DNA from: Gracilariopsis chorda
Lineage: Eukaryota; Rhodophyta; Florideophyceae; Gracilariales; Gracilariaceae
DNA length: 64,000 nt
Direction: 5' to 3'
NCBI GenBank assembly: GCA_003194525.1
Contig: NBIV01000125.1
Span: 62,001 to 126,000 of the forward strand
In this document: positions 11,101-21,105 of the stretch, piece by piece
Position numbering within the stretch: the first letter of the stretch is position 1
Layout: each line of letters begins with the position of its first letter
The notes under the pieces: generated by a model
Databases searched by the model: none
What the model was told of the DNA's origin: nothing
The model's input: the letters and a program-made list of their open reading frames with translations, nothing else
Translations under genes and position numbers: made by a program

Positions 11101-11320
11101 GACGGGCGGAACATTTTGTGCTGCGTTGCGCCAAGCGGACGGAATCTAGAAGACGCGAGCTCCCTGCTCCTGCAGAAAGAATAGGTAAGACTTTAGCGGA
11201 GATAGTCCGCCAGTGGCCACAAAAGTTGTTAGCTTTCTTGAGGAGAGTGAAGTTTTTCAAATGAGAAAACACTATCAGCGTGCCGTAATCAGGCATGCTG
11301 AACCCACAATAAAGAATGAC
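11101..11320 (+). repeat. LINE 3' end fragment (copy A)
   Basis: Plus-strand translation reads AEHFVLRCAKRTESRRREL... and ends in a short AAT-rich tail AATAAAG. It is closely similar to the LINE end at 37.85-38.26 kb, including the WPQK-LAFLRR segment. It is 5'-truncated, as is usual for LINE copies, and decayed. Confidence 0.7.
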
Positions 11321-11884
11321 CCTGGAGGTCGTTAAACTCGTCCAGGCGATCGGCGGACTGATCGCCTCAACGGACCCGGGATGTCCGTAAAATCGTCCCG
11401 GCAGTCGGCGCACCGACAGCCCGAAGACCTGGGCGGTAGCGTCGGAAAAAGACCCCCGCTTATCTGTGCGACACAGAAGGGACGAGGCACGTGCAACCCT
11501 GCGGATCTTACCAACCTTTCCCTAACTTTTCCCAGAAGGATCATGGAGGATCCAACGGAAACTCTGGCGGGACCGCAGTGGGTCTCCAAAGGAGACCAGG
11601 GATTTTAGGAAGCGGCAACACCGCCTGTACCAGGATCTGAATGGTTTTACAGGGTAACTTACGCTGAGATCTACAGCACACACGGGCCCCAACCCGATCT
11701 TACCGCCCTTTATCGCCAAGGATAAAGAGAAAAGGGAGGGTAAGATGTCACCAGATCTTCTGGGTGGCGCGAACGTGGTACATGGAATCCGCCTTGTCGT
11801 GGTGTACCCCTTACCTGGCGTTCTCTCGAGTTGAGGAAGGATTAGCAGAGCAAAGTCTGGAAGAGGCGAAACGCGCCAGAACGA
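11321..11884. repeat. GC-rich unexplained island
   Basis: Composition changes sharply to GC-rich. An inverted repeat AGGCGATC...GATCGCCT lies near 11344-11368. No domain is visible in any frame. It is likely the remnant of an unrelated mobile element sandwiched between two LINE ends. Confidence 0.35.
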
Positions 11885-12195
11885 TATGGATTATACATTC
11901 GGGTCTCCCCGCAGAAGTTTTGCACCATTCTACTACGTCTTGGAATACCAGTTGGTGAGCGTAACACGGCTGCTGCAGGGTGGGAGCACGCAACAGCTAT
12001 CAACAATATTTTGAGTCGGAAGTTAAGAATGGTGTAACGGGGTAGAGAGAACTTGTCATTCACGAGGAGTAGCTAGCGGTTAACCTTAGTTGTTGAGAGA
12101 TTGAGAAGGAATTATGATAAGTTCTACCACAGCGTCTCAATTAGACAATGTGCGCCCATAAAGGACAACAACACAATAAAGAAGAAGAAGAACAT
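11885..12195 (+). repeat. LINE-like 3' end (family B), inverted copy of 36.98-37.27 kb
   Basis: This ~300-bp segment is found again in inverted orientation at 36.98-37.27 kb with only scattered mismatches. It ends on the plus strand with AATAAAGAAGAAGAAG, the same tail type seen after the other LINE ends in this window. It is probably the 3' untranslated end of a non-LTR element. Confidence 0.75.
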
Positions 12196-14205
12196 GACGT
12201 CAAACGCTAATAGGATACGGAGCATAGTTTGTTTGCTCATGGCACTTATCGGGACACCCTTTACGGAAAGCCGAGCTCCGGGACGTCCTTCTTCTGAAGG
12301 TGCAAACGCTGCTAACCATTGTGCTATCGTGTCGAGGACACACTTTTCACTACTAGCAGGCTGGACAATAAAAATGACCGCTCAACTTTGATGCATGAGC
12401 GGAAAGCTCTTCTGTAGTGCGTCGCGGTAAAGGAAGCGACATGTCGAAGGACGGTCTGAATGTGTAGGGCAGATGAAACCTTAATTTTCGCAATCTATAA
12501 AGCTGAAGCGCGTGATCCAGAGGAGAACACGAATAAATTGTGGGAAAGAGAAGAACTGTCACACTCTGAATATGACAACTCCCTTGACACAAGGTGCTGG
12601 TAGCAAGCGGTGCCCCTTGAAGAACTGTTGCATTTTTGTTTCTCGTGGGAGCGGTTTTGCAGAGCAAAAGGCTGCGACCTAGCTTGTAGGGAGGCCGGAA
12701 ACAGTTCTCGTATGCACCAAAAGTAGTTTCATGGATCCTTGACGTGAGATGCTGCTTGCAATTGTCTAAAGGGCTCCTATACATCGTTTACAAGTAGCAA
12801 TCGTTTCAAAGAAACGCATCCTTGTTTTGTGCTTACCCTTGGTGCAACATCAGAACGAAGCTTTTTTTTCTGACATTCGTGAGCTATGAGCTCTAATGGC
12901 GGTGCGCTTTCTTCGCCAGCAAAACCATCCGCTCCACAAACATCACTTCGGCCCAACGCCTTAAAAACTTTCATGCAACGATTTCGTGTTGCTTCTGTAA
13001 ATCGCACGGTTGCACGGTTCTACGTACCTTCTTGCAGAGGAGAAAAGGGCAGATTTAGCTGTTCTGTTAAGTAAACTACACCAGTCGCTATATGTTACCG
13101 CACTTATTCCTCCTCCACCGGCCTTGCTCTTCACGAGCAAGGCAGGCGGTTTGGTGGATTTATTTGAATTTCGGTGAGTGTATTAAAGTATTGGGAATAT
13201 GATGAAAACTTAATACAAGAACTGAAAGGGTGCAAGCCGATCCGCCTTCATGAGGTGTACCCATCTTCATTCCGCCAAAGAAGGAATCGAAATGGAGAGG
13301 CGATTGGGTCTCTCACGGAGACCGACAACTTTTCAGCCATCAAAAATAAACACACAAGAACACAAAACAGCTAATAACAAATAAATCTTGTTGTCTTCTT
13401 GAGATCAATGCAATACTCCTGTCCGTCTTTGCAATCAGAGAATTAGAGTGTTGCAAACTCTCTCTGAAATATACGGGAACCTTTAGTGTTAAGAGGGGTA
13501 CCAAGGTACTCTTCGGTACCAGGAGTACACTTGGCGATCTTTACAAAGCGCAGTAAGTACAGATAACTTTTTTCATCAATCTGCCGTTGGCACATCGTTT
13601 TACAACCTTTACCATCTTAGAATAAGCGCTAACAACGCAACAGCCAGACAAGACTTAGCCGCTTCAGTACAAAGAACCTTTCTTCTAGAGTGCCGACGGT
13701 AGCCTTCTTTCAAATTCTCTACAGCCAAGAGCTACTGGCCTTTGTAGAGCGGTCCAATAGACAATAGGGAACATTGACAATGCATGTCAGGCTGCGTTTT
13801 GCACTGGCTTTGCATGCACACGAACCATTTGCATTGCTGTACGGCACTCCATCCAGACTGCTCGGAGCACGCTGGTGGAAGGAGCAAAATCCTTTGAAGC
13901 CAGCGGGAAGTGAAGCAGACTTGCAAATAGATTGCTACCTTTCGTGGCATTGCCCTGAAAGAGCAATACTGTGTGGAAGCCGCATCCCAGCTGTCTGGTG
14001 AAGGGTTACCGTTGGTACTTCAACCGTCTCCTTCGTCACATGGTATACTTTTTGCTTCTTTCGACGTTCGCGATACATTCGAGGTGAAACGCCGCCAGAA
14101 GTCTTGCAGTTAGAAGAGAGTCCAGGTTGAAACCTGCACTGAACTATATCTGCAGGTGTGTAACTTTCCGAAAAGAAAGTGGAACTGGTACAGAAGAAGC
14201 TCTGA
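12196..14205. other. Intergenic region with possible decayed exons
   Basis: No complete gene is seen. A minus-strand exon-like piece near 12837-12993 resembles the start of a TFIIS central domain but cannot be linked to other exons. A perfect 9-bp stem with a 5-nt loop (GCCTTGCTC / GAGCAAGGC) lies at 13121-13143. Around 13230-13330 is a short repeat with a relative near 41.0 kb. The last few hundred bases are presumably the promoter of the HEAT gene. Confidence 0.4.
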
Positions 14206-15075
14206 ATGAACGTCCCCACCTTCGCTGGTCAGCCATTCTGTTGGTTCAACCGCAGTTACTCAGGGCTGCCCATTCGCCCAAAATCATCCACGACGCGTTA
14301 CGACGCTGCGAAGCTACCCCAACGCCGTCCCAGAGCTCAGCTTATTTCTCCGAATGCTGAATCCCTTTTGGATGATCTGTGCAGTGAATCACAGGCCAGA
14401 CAACTTGTCGCTCTCGTACACTTGAGTTCACTTCCACCTGGGGAAGGGATATGGGTCCTGCGGAAATCTGATGTTCTTACTTCACGGAACCTTCAGGTTC
14501 GTGTTAGCGCGTTCGCGACGCTTGGTAAGCTGGGAATTCGAGAAGAAGGACGTACTCTGATCGTAGCTTTGGAGTCAGATCCAGACCACTCTATTCGCGC
14601 AGCAGCTGCGAGTGGACTTGGAGATTTACTACGACCAAATGATGGAGAAGGTGTTGTACGAGGTCAAGGGGATGCACTTGAGGCACTAGTTCGTGCCGCT
14701 GAACAGGATGCACATTTTATCGTACGCTACGCCGCGTTGGTGTCGGTTGGAGAGCTTGGCAATCCTGCCGCTCTGGATGCGGTGCTACGCGTTGTTCGCG
14801 ATCTGAGTGCCCCTGCTCTTGAGGCTACTGCTGCTGTTTACGCAATAGGCCAATTGGCCAACGACGACGCACTCACTGGGGAGATTCTAGACGCGGTTTC
14901 CGCACGAGCTGGTGACAGAGAAGATTTGGTACGTGCGGCTGTTGTTCGCACTCTGGGGAGGTGGTCTAATGCTAACTCTGTTCCAGAACTGCTGCAACGA
15001 ATGAAAGGGGATGAAAAACGGTTCGGCCAAAGCACTCATGTGCAAGCTATACTTGACGATGTTCTTGGGGGATGA
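14206..15075 (+). CDS. HEAT-repeat protein, phycobilin lyase / NblB-like
   Basis: 289 residues. Residues 1-45 look like a plastid transit peptide (Arg, Ser, Pro and aromatic residues; no acids). The rest is a chain of about five to six HEAT-like repeats of ~32 residues with the pattern VRVSAFATLGKLG, IRAAAASGLGDLL, VRYAALVSVGELG, ATAAVYAIGQLA, VRAAVVRTLGRWS. This is the architecture of CpcE/CpcF-type phycobilin lyases and the related NblB proteins, which handle bilins on phycobiliproteins or help degrade phycobilisomes. A nuclear-encoded plastid member is known in red algae. The exact substrate cannot be read from sequence, and another PBS-lyase HEAT protein remains possible. Confidence 0.75.
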   Translation: MNVPTFAGQPFCWFNRSYSGLPIRPKSSTTRYDAAKLPQRRPRAQLISPNAESLLDDLCSESQARQLVALVHLSSLPPGEGIWVLRKSDVLTSRNLQVRVSAFATLGKLGIREEGRTLIVALESDPDHSIRAAAASGLGDLLRPNDGEGVVRGQGDALEALVRAAEQDAHFIVRYAALVSVGELGNPAALDAVLRVVRDLSAPALEATAAVYAIGQLANDDALTGEILDAVSARAGDREDLVRAAVVRTLGRWSNANSVPELLQRMKGDEKRFGQSTHVQAILDDVLGG

Positions 15076-15440
15076 AGCGCACAACTCGTTGATCCAAATC
15101 AATGTATTTGTAGTTGACTAGCATGGTTTCCCGTTTACCGTTGTAAGCCAAGTTCCCGGGGTGAGCAGTATCAATGTAGGCAAGCATTGATGGCATTACC
15201 GTGCAGTTCTTGTGTCCAAAAGTGAAATGATACTGGAAAACAGGGAGACAGAGCCAATCACGCAAGACAAAGGACAGGTCCAAGTATAATAACAAAAAGA
15301 GAACATCGAGGCTTCAAAGTAGACTTGGTAATTACTTCGCAGCTCCTTCATCGATTTTATGAGGCTTAAGTCAAGTCGCTCCCGTCTCATTACCCGACTT
15401 CCCATGCCAAGAGAGCTGAGTAAAGCCACATGTTAAAGTA
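15076..15440. other. Short convergent spacer, no gene called
   Basis: Lies between the 3' ends of the HEAT and SAP genes. Minus-strand open stretches occur (for example one containing VNYKYIDLDQRVVRFIP) but lack recognisable family features, and one would overlap the HEAT gene end. Confidence 0.4.
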
Positions 15441-16610
15441 CTACTGCTTTGCATATGACGTCAGTCTGGCAATGAGTTCAGCCTTTCTTCCAGAGGTCTT
15501 CAATTTGTTTGCTGCGAGCAGTCGACGAAGCTTTGTAACGGTGAGATTCTTGATTTTCCCTGTGTCTACGAGGTTAATGAGGTCGCTTTTATCGACCGGA
15601 GGCGTCGCTTCCTCTGCAGGTGGAGAAGGCACACCTTCAACTATTGCATCTAGAATCGCTTTCCCGAATGAGCGGCTTTTTCTCTCGTCAATAGCTTCCG
15701 TAGACGATGTACCAGAGGCAACTTCTGAAGCATTCTCTGAGACAACCTCTGGGGTAGAATCCTCCAAAACCTTCTTTTCTTTCGGGGCAAAGCTTTCTAC
15801 GACTTCACCAATGGTATCTCTCGCCTCGTCATAAAGTGTTTCAACGGTTTCTGAGATACGACTGACAGCTTTATCAAACACGGAGCCGTTTGGTTTCTCT
15901 GCTGGTGGGGCATACAGTTCTGATACGCCGTTTCGAACCTGAGTTTTCACGCTTGGACTTGGCGACGGAGGTTCGTACAGCTCTGAAACGTTAGAACGCG
16001 TCCGTTGCTTGGAATCAGACACCTGTCCTGATGCGGCGTACAAGTCCGAGACGGGGCTGGGGATATCTGCTTCGGTTTCTTTTTTGCGCTCACCGGGCTC
16101 TGCCGGAGGCTTTGTTGGGGCCAGGAGCTCCCGTCGCTCTGCCTCCGGCAAAAGGTCTGGTTCTTCATATGCGGGAAGTTCGTGTGTCGGATCTAGTGGT
16201 TTAAATGGTGCGACGCTGACTTTCTTCGACGAGATCGGTTGAGGTTTCGGGAGGGCGGTTTTGCGTAATGACTCAAGCTCTTGTTGGAAGGCCGTTGCGC
16301 ACTTCTGGTTCGATTGCTTGAGAGCTTCGTTGCGCTGTTCCATGCGCTTTAACAGCTCTCTTCGAATATCGGCGCGATTTCCCGCAGCGCACACTACTGG
16401 AGCAGAGCGCGAAGTCGAGGCGTTGCCTGCGGGCACGCCGTATACGCTCCGCCGATTGACAGAGATGGCGCCAGGATGGGAGGTTGTGGTCTTGATGGTT
16501 ATGGACTGCGCATTGGTGCTCCGGCTGCGCATCGGAAGGATTGGCTGCGGAAGAAAGGCCATCGTGGGGAGAAAGACTCGAACGCAGCCAGCGGACGGTG
16601 CAGTGGGCAA
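15441..16610 (-). CDS. Plastid-targeted SAP-domain protein
   Basis: 389 residues. The first ~75 residues are rich in Ser, Thr, Ala, Arg and Pro with almost no acids and end near VVCAAGN, typical of a plastid transit peptide. A short coiled coil follows (IRRELLKRMEQRNEALKQ). Residues ~130-330 are low-complexity, rich in Pro, Glu and Ser, with a thrice-repeated V-S-[DE]-LY-[AE] motif (PVSDLYAA, NVSELYEP, GVSELYAP). The C-terminus is a clear SAP domain (LTVTKLRRLLAANKLKTSGRKAELIARL), a helix-turn-helix that binds DNA or RNA. Such plastid SAP proteins belong to nucleoid or transcription complexes in plants (pTAC3-like); that role here is inference. No intron. Confidence 0.8.
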   Translation of the reverse strand: MPTAPSAGCVRVFLPTMAFLPQPILPMRSRSTNAQSITIKTTTSHPGAISVNRRSVYGVPAGNASTSRSAPVVCAAGNRADIRRELLKRMEQRNEALKQSNQKCATAFQQELESLRKTALPKPQPISSKKVSVAPFKPLDPTHELPAYEEPDLLPEAERRELLAPTKPPAEPGERKKETEADIPSPVSDLYAASGQVSDSKQRTRSNVSELYEPPSPSPSVKTQVRNGVSELYAPPAEKPNGSVFDKAVSRISETVETLYDEARDTIGEVVESFAPKEKKVLEDSTPEVVSENASEVASGTSSTEAIDERKSRSFGKAILDAIVEGVPSPPAEEATPPVDKSDLINLVDTGKIKNLTVTKLRRLLAANKLKTSGRKAELIARLTSYAKQ

Positions 16611-18632
16611 GGAAAGTACCAGCGGTAGCTCTCAGACATGGCCGGATTTGCAGGTGGCGGAGTACGATGTACACAATGTGAGGTGACGATAGACAAAACC
16701 CTCGTTTCAAACGGTTCACACGATCTCTGGACACCGAGATCACAAACCTTCTCTGGGACTGTTACTAAGGGTACAAAAAAAGCATTCTCGTTGTCCACCT
16801 GTACAGGTACGACGGCTGTGCCGCGGTTTTTGGCGTCGGCGAGACAACGCCTTCTCTCTCTCTTATCGAATAGATGACCATCGACCCTTCAAGCAACTCT
16901 CCTCCGTGGCAAACCGGCCGGAAAGGATCAAGGAACCGAGGGTGCGCACGCTACCAACTCGGTACTTCCAAGATAACATTCTCTGCAGATCGATCGTTTA
17001 CCATCTTCATCGTCGTCAAATGTTCAAGTACTCGTCAGATCTAAGTCATTGGAATCTAGTTCGACGGAGATGTCCTATCTGAGTCAGAGGAATGGTACGT
17101 TTCTACGTCTTTCTTTCGTCCTGCGATGAGCCTCAAAGAGAATAGCCTTCTTAAGCACAGCAATGTGGAACTGCCCATCGGGTGCAATGGATCAACCACC
17201 TGAGGACGAATATTTATTTCTTTCGCTTAGACAAGTCCTTCACATGGTGACTAACTCGCTGGCATTGCCTTAATTCACAGACAGACGGAAGTACTCTCTT
17301 TTCTTATAAAGATCAAAACTCCATGTTTCCTGAAGACCAACAAGATGGATTGATAAGTTCGTAGTCACGCGACTTGAGCTGGTGAAGGTAAGGCGTATCG
17401 TTCATGCTCATAATGCCTCAGTCATGTCAAAGGATGAACACAACCGAACATATATGCTTAATCTCTTTACTTTGATCCTAGCAGCGCCACTCGGCCTGTG
17501 CAGACTTCTTTTCCGCTTAATTTCTGATGACAATGGCTTGCTGCATCGCCCACTCTGCTTTCGCGAAGACATCCTCGCATCAATTGCTAACTAGAACTTC
17601 GTATTCCGTTGTATTGAAGCAACTTGCAGATCTTCACGCATCTAAGCAGACATTTGTGACGGCTTAAAGGACACTTAAGAAATATCGCACATATACATCA
17701 CGTACGTTTATGTGTGGAGTTCGAAGGGTATGGAGATAATACTTCGCAGTGCAGTTCGCATCGCTTCGCTTTCAGCTTTTCTATTTTGATTGATCCGCCA
17801 GAACCTTCTGAATCGACACCCAGTGCTTAGGCTGGATGTGCTGAGCAATGTCACTCTGATTTCAACCGGCTTTAGCTACAGCAGAAATATCCCTCGGGAA
17901 ACACCAGCGTCTCTCACGGATCACAGTGCATTGTTCCACTTACTGCGAGGCTCCGGTCTGCGAATCGTGGGGAAGCGTGATGGATCAAAGAATGGGTCCA
18001 CCCTTAAATGGTTGATATCGCCTGCTAGGATTGCCCGTTCACATCGAAACGAGACTTCTGCGCTTGAAGAATACATATGGACACACTCACGAAACCGTCC
18101 TGTCACAAGATCCACAGCTTTCCTTCCTGGTCTTAATTCACAGCACACCTTTCTGGGCACATTTCGCCAACATTTTCTTGACGTCCCGTTCGGATATACA
18201 AGGGTACGCTGCAAGTGATTTGTCCACGAGTCACAAGGTCAGGATTATCACAACACACTCACTAACTGCAAACGATCAGGGTCCTCAACTTGTATTTATG
18301 GTTAATTCTTAGCTCATCCCCAACCTGCCGGGCCAACAAGGTAGAGCGTCCAACTTATGCGGAGTATGTAAAGCGTTCTTTGAATGATTCCATTATGTTT
18401 CGCTGCAAACGTGCTCAATAGAAGTTGCCGTAGTGTGTGGAAAAAACGCAGTGAAGCGCGTCGAATGGCGAAACACCCTCCGAAATCGAGCATTTCCGGG
18501 AATGGGATAGAAGTACTTAATTCAGGACTAGGCGATTGTGTCGCGCAGTGCATCGCGAACCCTGCTCCAGTCAATATGTAAGCTGTTGTATCAGGTTAGG
18601 GCATAAACCAGGCTTTAGCAATGTCTATGAAA
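16611..18632. other. Intergenic, no gene supported
   Basis: Two kilobases without a convincing gene. Plus-strand stretches near 17790-18310 stay open in two overlapping frames and look protein-like in places (GLPVHIETRLLRLKNTYGH) but match nothing I recognise. They may be remnants of a dead gene. Confidence 0.4.
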
Positions 18633-18995
18633 CTACTTTATTCTTATTTGGGCTTGTCGCAAAGCCAGGAATTCTTCAACTTTGTGGTCTGGTAAATCTC
18701 TAGCTTTTCGAAAGGCTTCCTTAGAAACGAACCGAATCTTTGTTACAGGATCCATATACTTCGCAGGAAGTCCAGTGATGTCGCAGTACTTCTTCGCCGG
18801 CAGCATGCTCGGTGGAGCGTCAATGTTAACGTAGGTTGCTATACTAGGCGACATCATGTCATAGTGCTCATTTGTTAGAAGCGACCGCGAGTTCTTCCAG
18901 GACTTACTCTTCGCGGTCATTACTTCGTATATTCCTCTCTTTCGCTTTGTTTTCATGATAGCCTTGTTTGGCCCAACGTCAACTGTGGCTCCCAT
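18633..18995 (-). CDS. INO80C: INO80 complex subunit C / Ies6 (YL1_C domain)
   Basis: 120 residues. The C-terminal half is a YL1_C domain with the signature PPSMLPAKKYCDITGLPAKY, DPVTKIRFVSKEAF and LPDHKVEEFLALRQA, matching Ies6/INO80C, a small subunit of the INO80 chromatin-remodelling complex that contacts Arp5. The N-terminal part has the usual basic segment (KTKRKRG) and KSWKNSRSLL. Usual family length is 120-190 residues. The first ATG is only 2 nt downstream of the glutathione peroxidase stop on the same strand; internal Met residues at 14 and 26 are alternative starts. With no room for a separate promoter, transcription must begin inside the upstream gene or the mRNA is dicistronic. 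Confidence 0.88.
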   Translation of the reverse strand: MGATVDVGPNKAIMKTKRKRGIYEVMTAKSKSWKNSRSLLTNEHYDMMSPSIATYVNIDAPPSMLPAKKYCDITGLPAKYMDPVTKIRFVSKEAFRKARDLPDHKVEEFLALRQAQIRIK

Positions 18996-18997
18996 GC

Positions 18998-19804
18998 TTA
19001 TGAGACACCGAGTGACGGCTTTTTTTTCGGAGGCAGTGGTTCACCCGGGTGTTCTAGCGCCCACTTGATGTCGGTTTCGATGTCTTCAGGAAGAATCCCA
19101 GGCTTGTATCGCCTGAGAACGTTTCCGTTTACACCAACCAGGAACTTCTCGAAGTTCCAACTGACGCGTTGTCCAGTTCCCTCTGGACTTGTATCTTTCA
19201 AGAACTTATAAAGGGGAGCAACACCACCTGGAGCGTCGTTGACGTTCAATTTATCGAGTAGTAAGAACTTCGCACCAAACTGCTTCTTTGCAAAAGCACA
19301 GATCTCGTCGTTCGAGCCTGGCTCTTGGTGACCAAATTGGTCGCAAGGGGAGGCCACAATCTCAAAGCCTCGAGGCTGATATTCGTCGTGAAGCGCTACC
19401 AAGCCTTCGTACTGAGGTGTAAGTGCGCAATATGTCGCAACGTTGACGAAGAGGGTAAGCTTGTTGCGATATGCTGCCAACGGGAACGGTTCGCCGTTCT
19501 TGCGTGCCACAATATCGTAGGCAGATTGAATATTCTCGCTCAGCGCTCCCCTCGGCACTACATAAGACGACGCAGTGAGTGACAGAAGTAAAGCAAACTC
19601 CCGACGAGAAAGCCTTGATTGAGAACTGTCGCGCAGAGAACACACAAAGCGGGGTTGGCACAGTGCAGCTTCCAATGGGGCTCGGATGCTGGCTCCCAAA
19701 AAAGTTTTGTTGCAAAAAACAGCAAAACCAAGGAACGAGCAACTCATTTCGCTGACACACCGTTGTCTTCCGACGGCGCAACACAACGCCAGGTAGCTGT
19801 CCAA
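18998..19804 (-). CDS. GPX: Glutathione peroxidase-type thiol peroxidase, predicted thylakoid-lumen (Tat) targeted
   Basis: 268 residues. The catalytic tetrad of the GPX family is present: C126 in NVATYCALT, Q156 in SPCDQFGHQEPGS, and W216-N217 in SWNFEKFLV. It has Cys, not Sec, so it probably uses thioredoxin. The usual plant resolving Cys (in FVCTRF) is replaced by Lys, but a Cys three positions nearer the N-terminus (EICAF) may serve. The long N-terminus is bipartite: a ~60-residue transit-like part, then SRREF at 66-70 followed by a hydrophobic stretch (ALLLSLTASSYVV) and GALS. This is a twin-arginine signal pointing to the thylakoid lumen. It would detoxify peroxides next to the photosynthetic membrane. 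Its stop is 2 nt before the INO80C start, and an A8 run sits just before the stop. Confidence 0.88.
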   Translation of the reverse strand: MDSYLALCCAVGRQRCVSEMSCSFLGFAVFCNKTFLGASIRAPLEAALCQPRFVCSLRDSSQSRLSRREFALLLSLTASSYVVPRGALSENIQSAYDIVARKNGEPFPLAAYRNKLTLFVNVATYCALTPQYEGLVALHDEYQPRGFEIVASPCDQFGHQEPGSNDEICAFAKKQFGAKFLLLDKLNVNDAPGGVAPLYKFLKDTSPEGTGQRVSWNFEKFLVGVNGNVLRRYKPGILPEDIETDIKWALEHPGEPLPPKKKPSLGVS

Positions 19805-20082
19805 CCCTTTACCCTTCTATTGCTCACTGGACAAAGGCAGTTTGCGAACACTCTCTTGTGACGGCAGTTGATTCTACGCAGTTCGAAGCATGAACATCTC
19901 GCTCCGGTAGAATTTCGAAAATAAGTGGCACCTGTTGCATTGTTCATCTTGTGGTCAGAAAGCGGAGATACGTGAGCGTGAAAACGATCATTGAAGTCGG
20001 GCGGACAGACTGGTTATCCGTAAACGTGATAAGCTTGCAAAGCGGAAGAGCAGCCTGGTTCGTATCCATCAGCTAATCAGGT
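19805..20082. promoter_or_regulatory. Divergent promoter region GPX / LAS1
   Basis: 278 bp separate the start codons of two divergently transcribed genes, so both promoters must lie here or overlap the genes. No TATA box stands out. Confidence 0.45.
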
Positions 20083-21105
20083 ATGGGAGCATTTCCTGAC
20101 GGGACCCGTGTCCTGCCCTGGGCAAACTGGTCCGAATGGCTGGAGTTGAAGAACATGCTAACCGCCGGGGACGTAGAACAAGCAAGTGCTCGTGTTGCAC
20201 TCTACCAAATCAGACGAAGAAGTTCCGTTCCCATATCTGTCCTGACTAGCGTTACCCTCGCTCGCCAACTCAAGAATCCTTCCCCTGATACCTTTACGCA
20301 ACGCTTAAGTCTATCAATGGCGATTACAAGGTTTGTAAACGGATTAACTGACAGATTTCAACCTCGTGGACAAGGTGCTTCAGCTAGAAGTGTTCATACG
20401 CTTGCAGTGGGGCTTGGATTGCCTCTGATTCTTGTAGACATTCGCCACCAGTCCTGCCACAACCTACTTCCGCGATTGACCGCCCTTGAATCGGGAGCGA
20501 AACAAGCTTTGGTATGGCTCGAACAGCATTATTGGGAGCCGCAACATAGAAGCATTGCCCTCCAGCTGCCGGAAGAGTACAGAGAGCTGAAGGAAGTAAT
20601 TGAGAGCGATGCATCCTTGGATGTAGAGAAAGCCGGACTTTGGTTCCAAACAGCCTCTGAGCGCTCATCTGACTCTGCAAATGATAGCACGGCCATTCTT
20701 CTTTCCAAGATGAAAGAAGCAGCTGAAAGGCTAGAAGAGAAGCAAAGGAAAGCTACAACGGAGCCTAGGATCATATCGAAGCGACCACGACCCGGAACAA
20801 AGCGGTGGCGAAGGTGTACGAACTCTGAAGCGTGGAAAACAGTTCCACTGGGCCTTATTCCAGGGCAAGAAAGGCCACCGCGTTTAAAGGTGCATAAACC
20901 GAACTCTGGATTCCGCGCTCACACAACGAAAACAACAGGGACCTCACTTGTGCAGGAGAATGGAGAACTGGAAACGCCAGACATGCCGGCAATAGAGAGT
21001 ATGGGTGAGAAACCGGTCCAATCGCACGTACGCAGACTGACCGAAGAAGATGATGAAAGAGTAACGCATTTCGTTAACCACTTCAGGGGTCTAATCTCAG
21101 CGTGA
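20083..21105 (+). CDS. LAS1: LAS1-like ribosome biogenesis endoribonuclease (HEPN)
   Basis: 340 residues. The N-terminal ~140 residues match the LAS1 domain: RVLPWANWSEWLELKNML at the start and the HEPN nuclease motif R121-H122-x3-H126 (DIRHQSCHNLLP). Las1 cuts pre-rRNA within ITS2 together with the kinase Grc3/NOL9 in the nucleolus. The catalytic Arg and His are both present. The C-terminal half is charged and disordered, with Lys/Arg clusters (KRPRPGTKRWRR) likely acting as nuclear localisation. Yeast Las1 is longer (about 500 residues); algal and plant versions vary. No intron. Convergent with the ORP gene to the right. Confidence 0.88.
   Translation: MGAFPDGTRVLPWANWSEWLELKNMLTAGDVEQASARVALYQIRRRSSVPISVLTSVTLARQLKNPSPDTFTQRLSLSMAITRFVNGLTDRFQPRGQGASARSVHTLAVGLGLPLILVDIRHQSCHNLLPRLTALESGAKQALVWLEQHYWEPQHRSIALQLPEEYRELKEVIESDASLDVEKAGLWFQTASERSSDSANDSTAILLSKMKEAAERLEEKQRKATTEPRIISKRPRPGTKRWRRCTNSEAWKTVPLGLIPGQERPPRLKVHKPNSGFRAHTTKTTGTSLVQENGELETPDMPAIESMGEKPVQSHVRRLTEEDDERVTHFVNHFRGLISA

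Noticed and set aside
12777-13075. Minus-strand exon resembling a TFIIS central domain (EATRNRCMKVFKALG)
   Set aside because: Similarity is short, the zinc ribbon is not found nearby, and the flanking exon could not be joined in frame.
15047-15429. Minus-strand open stretches between HEAT and SAP genes
   Set aside because: Protein-like in part, but without a start, a family match or a clear splice plan, and one overlaps the HEAT gene end.
17790-18312. Plus-strand overlapping open frames
   Set aside because: No family features and two frames compete; could be a dead gene but not supportable.
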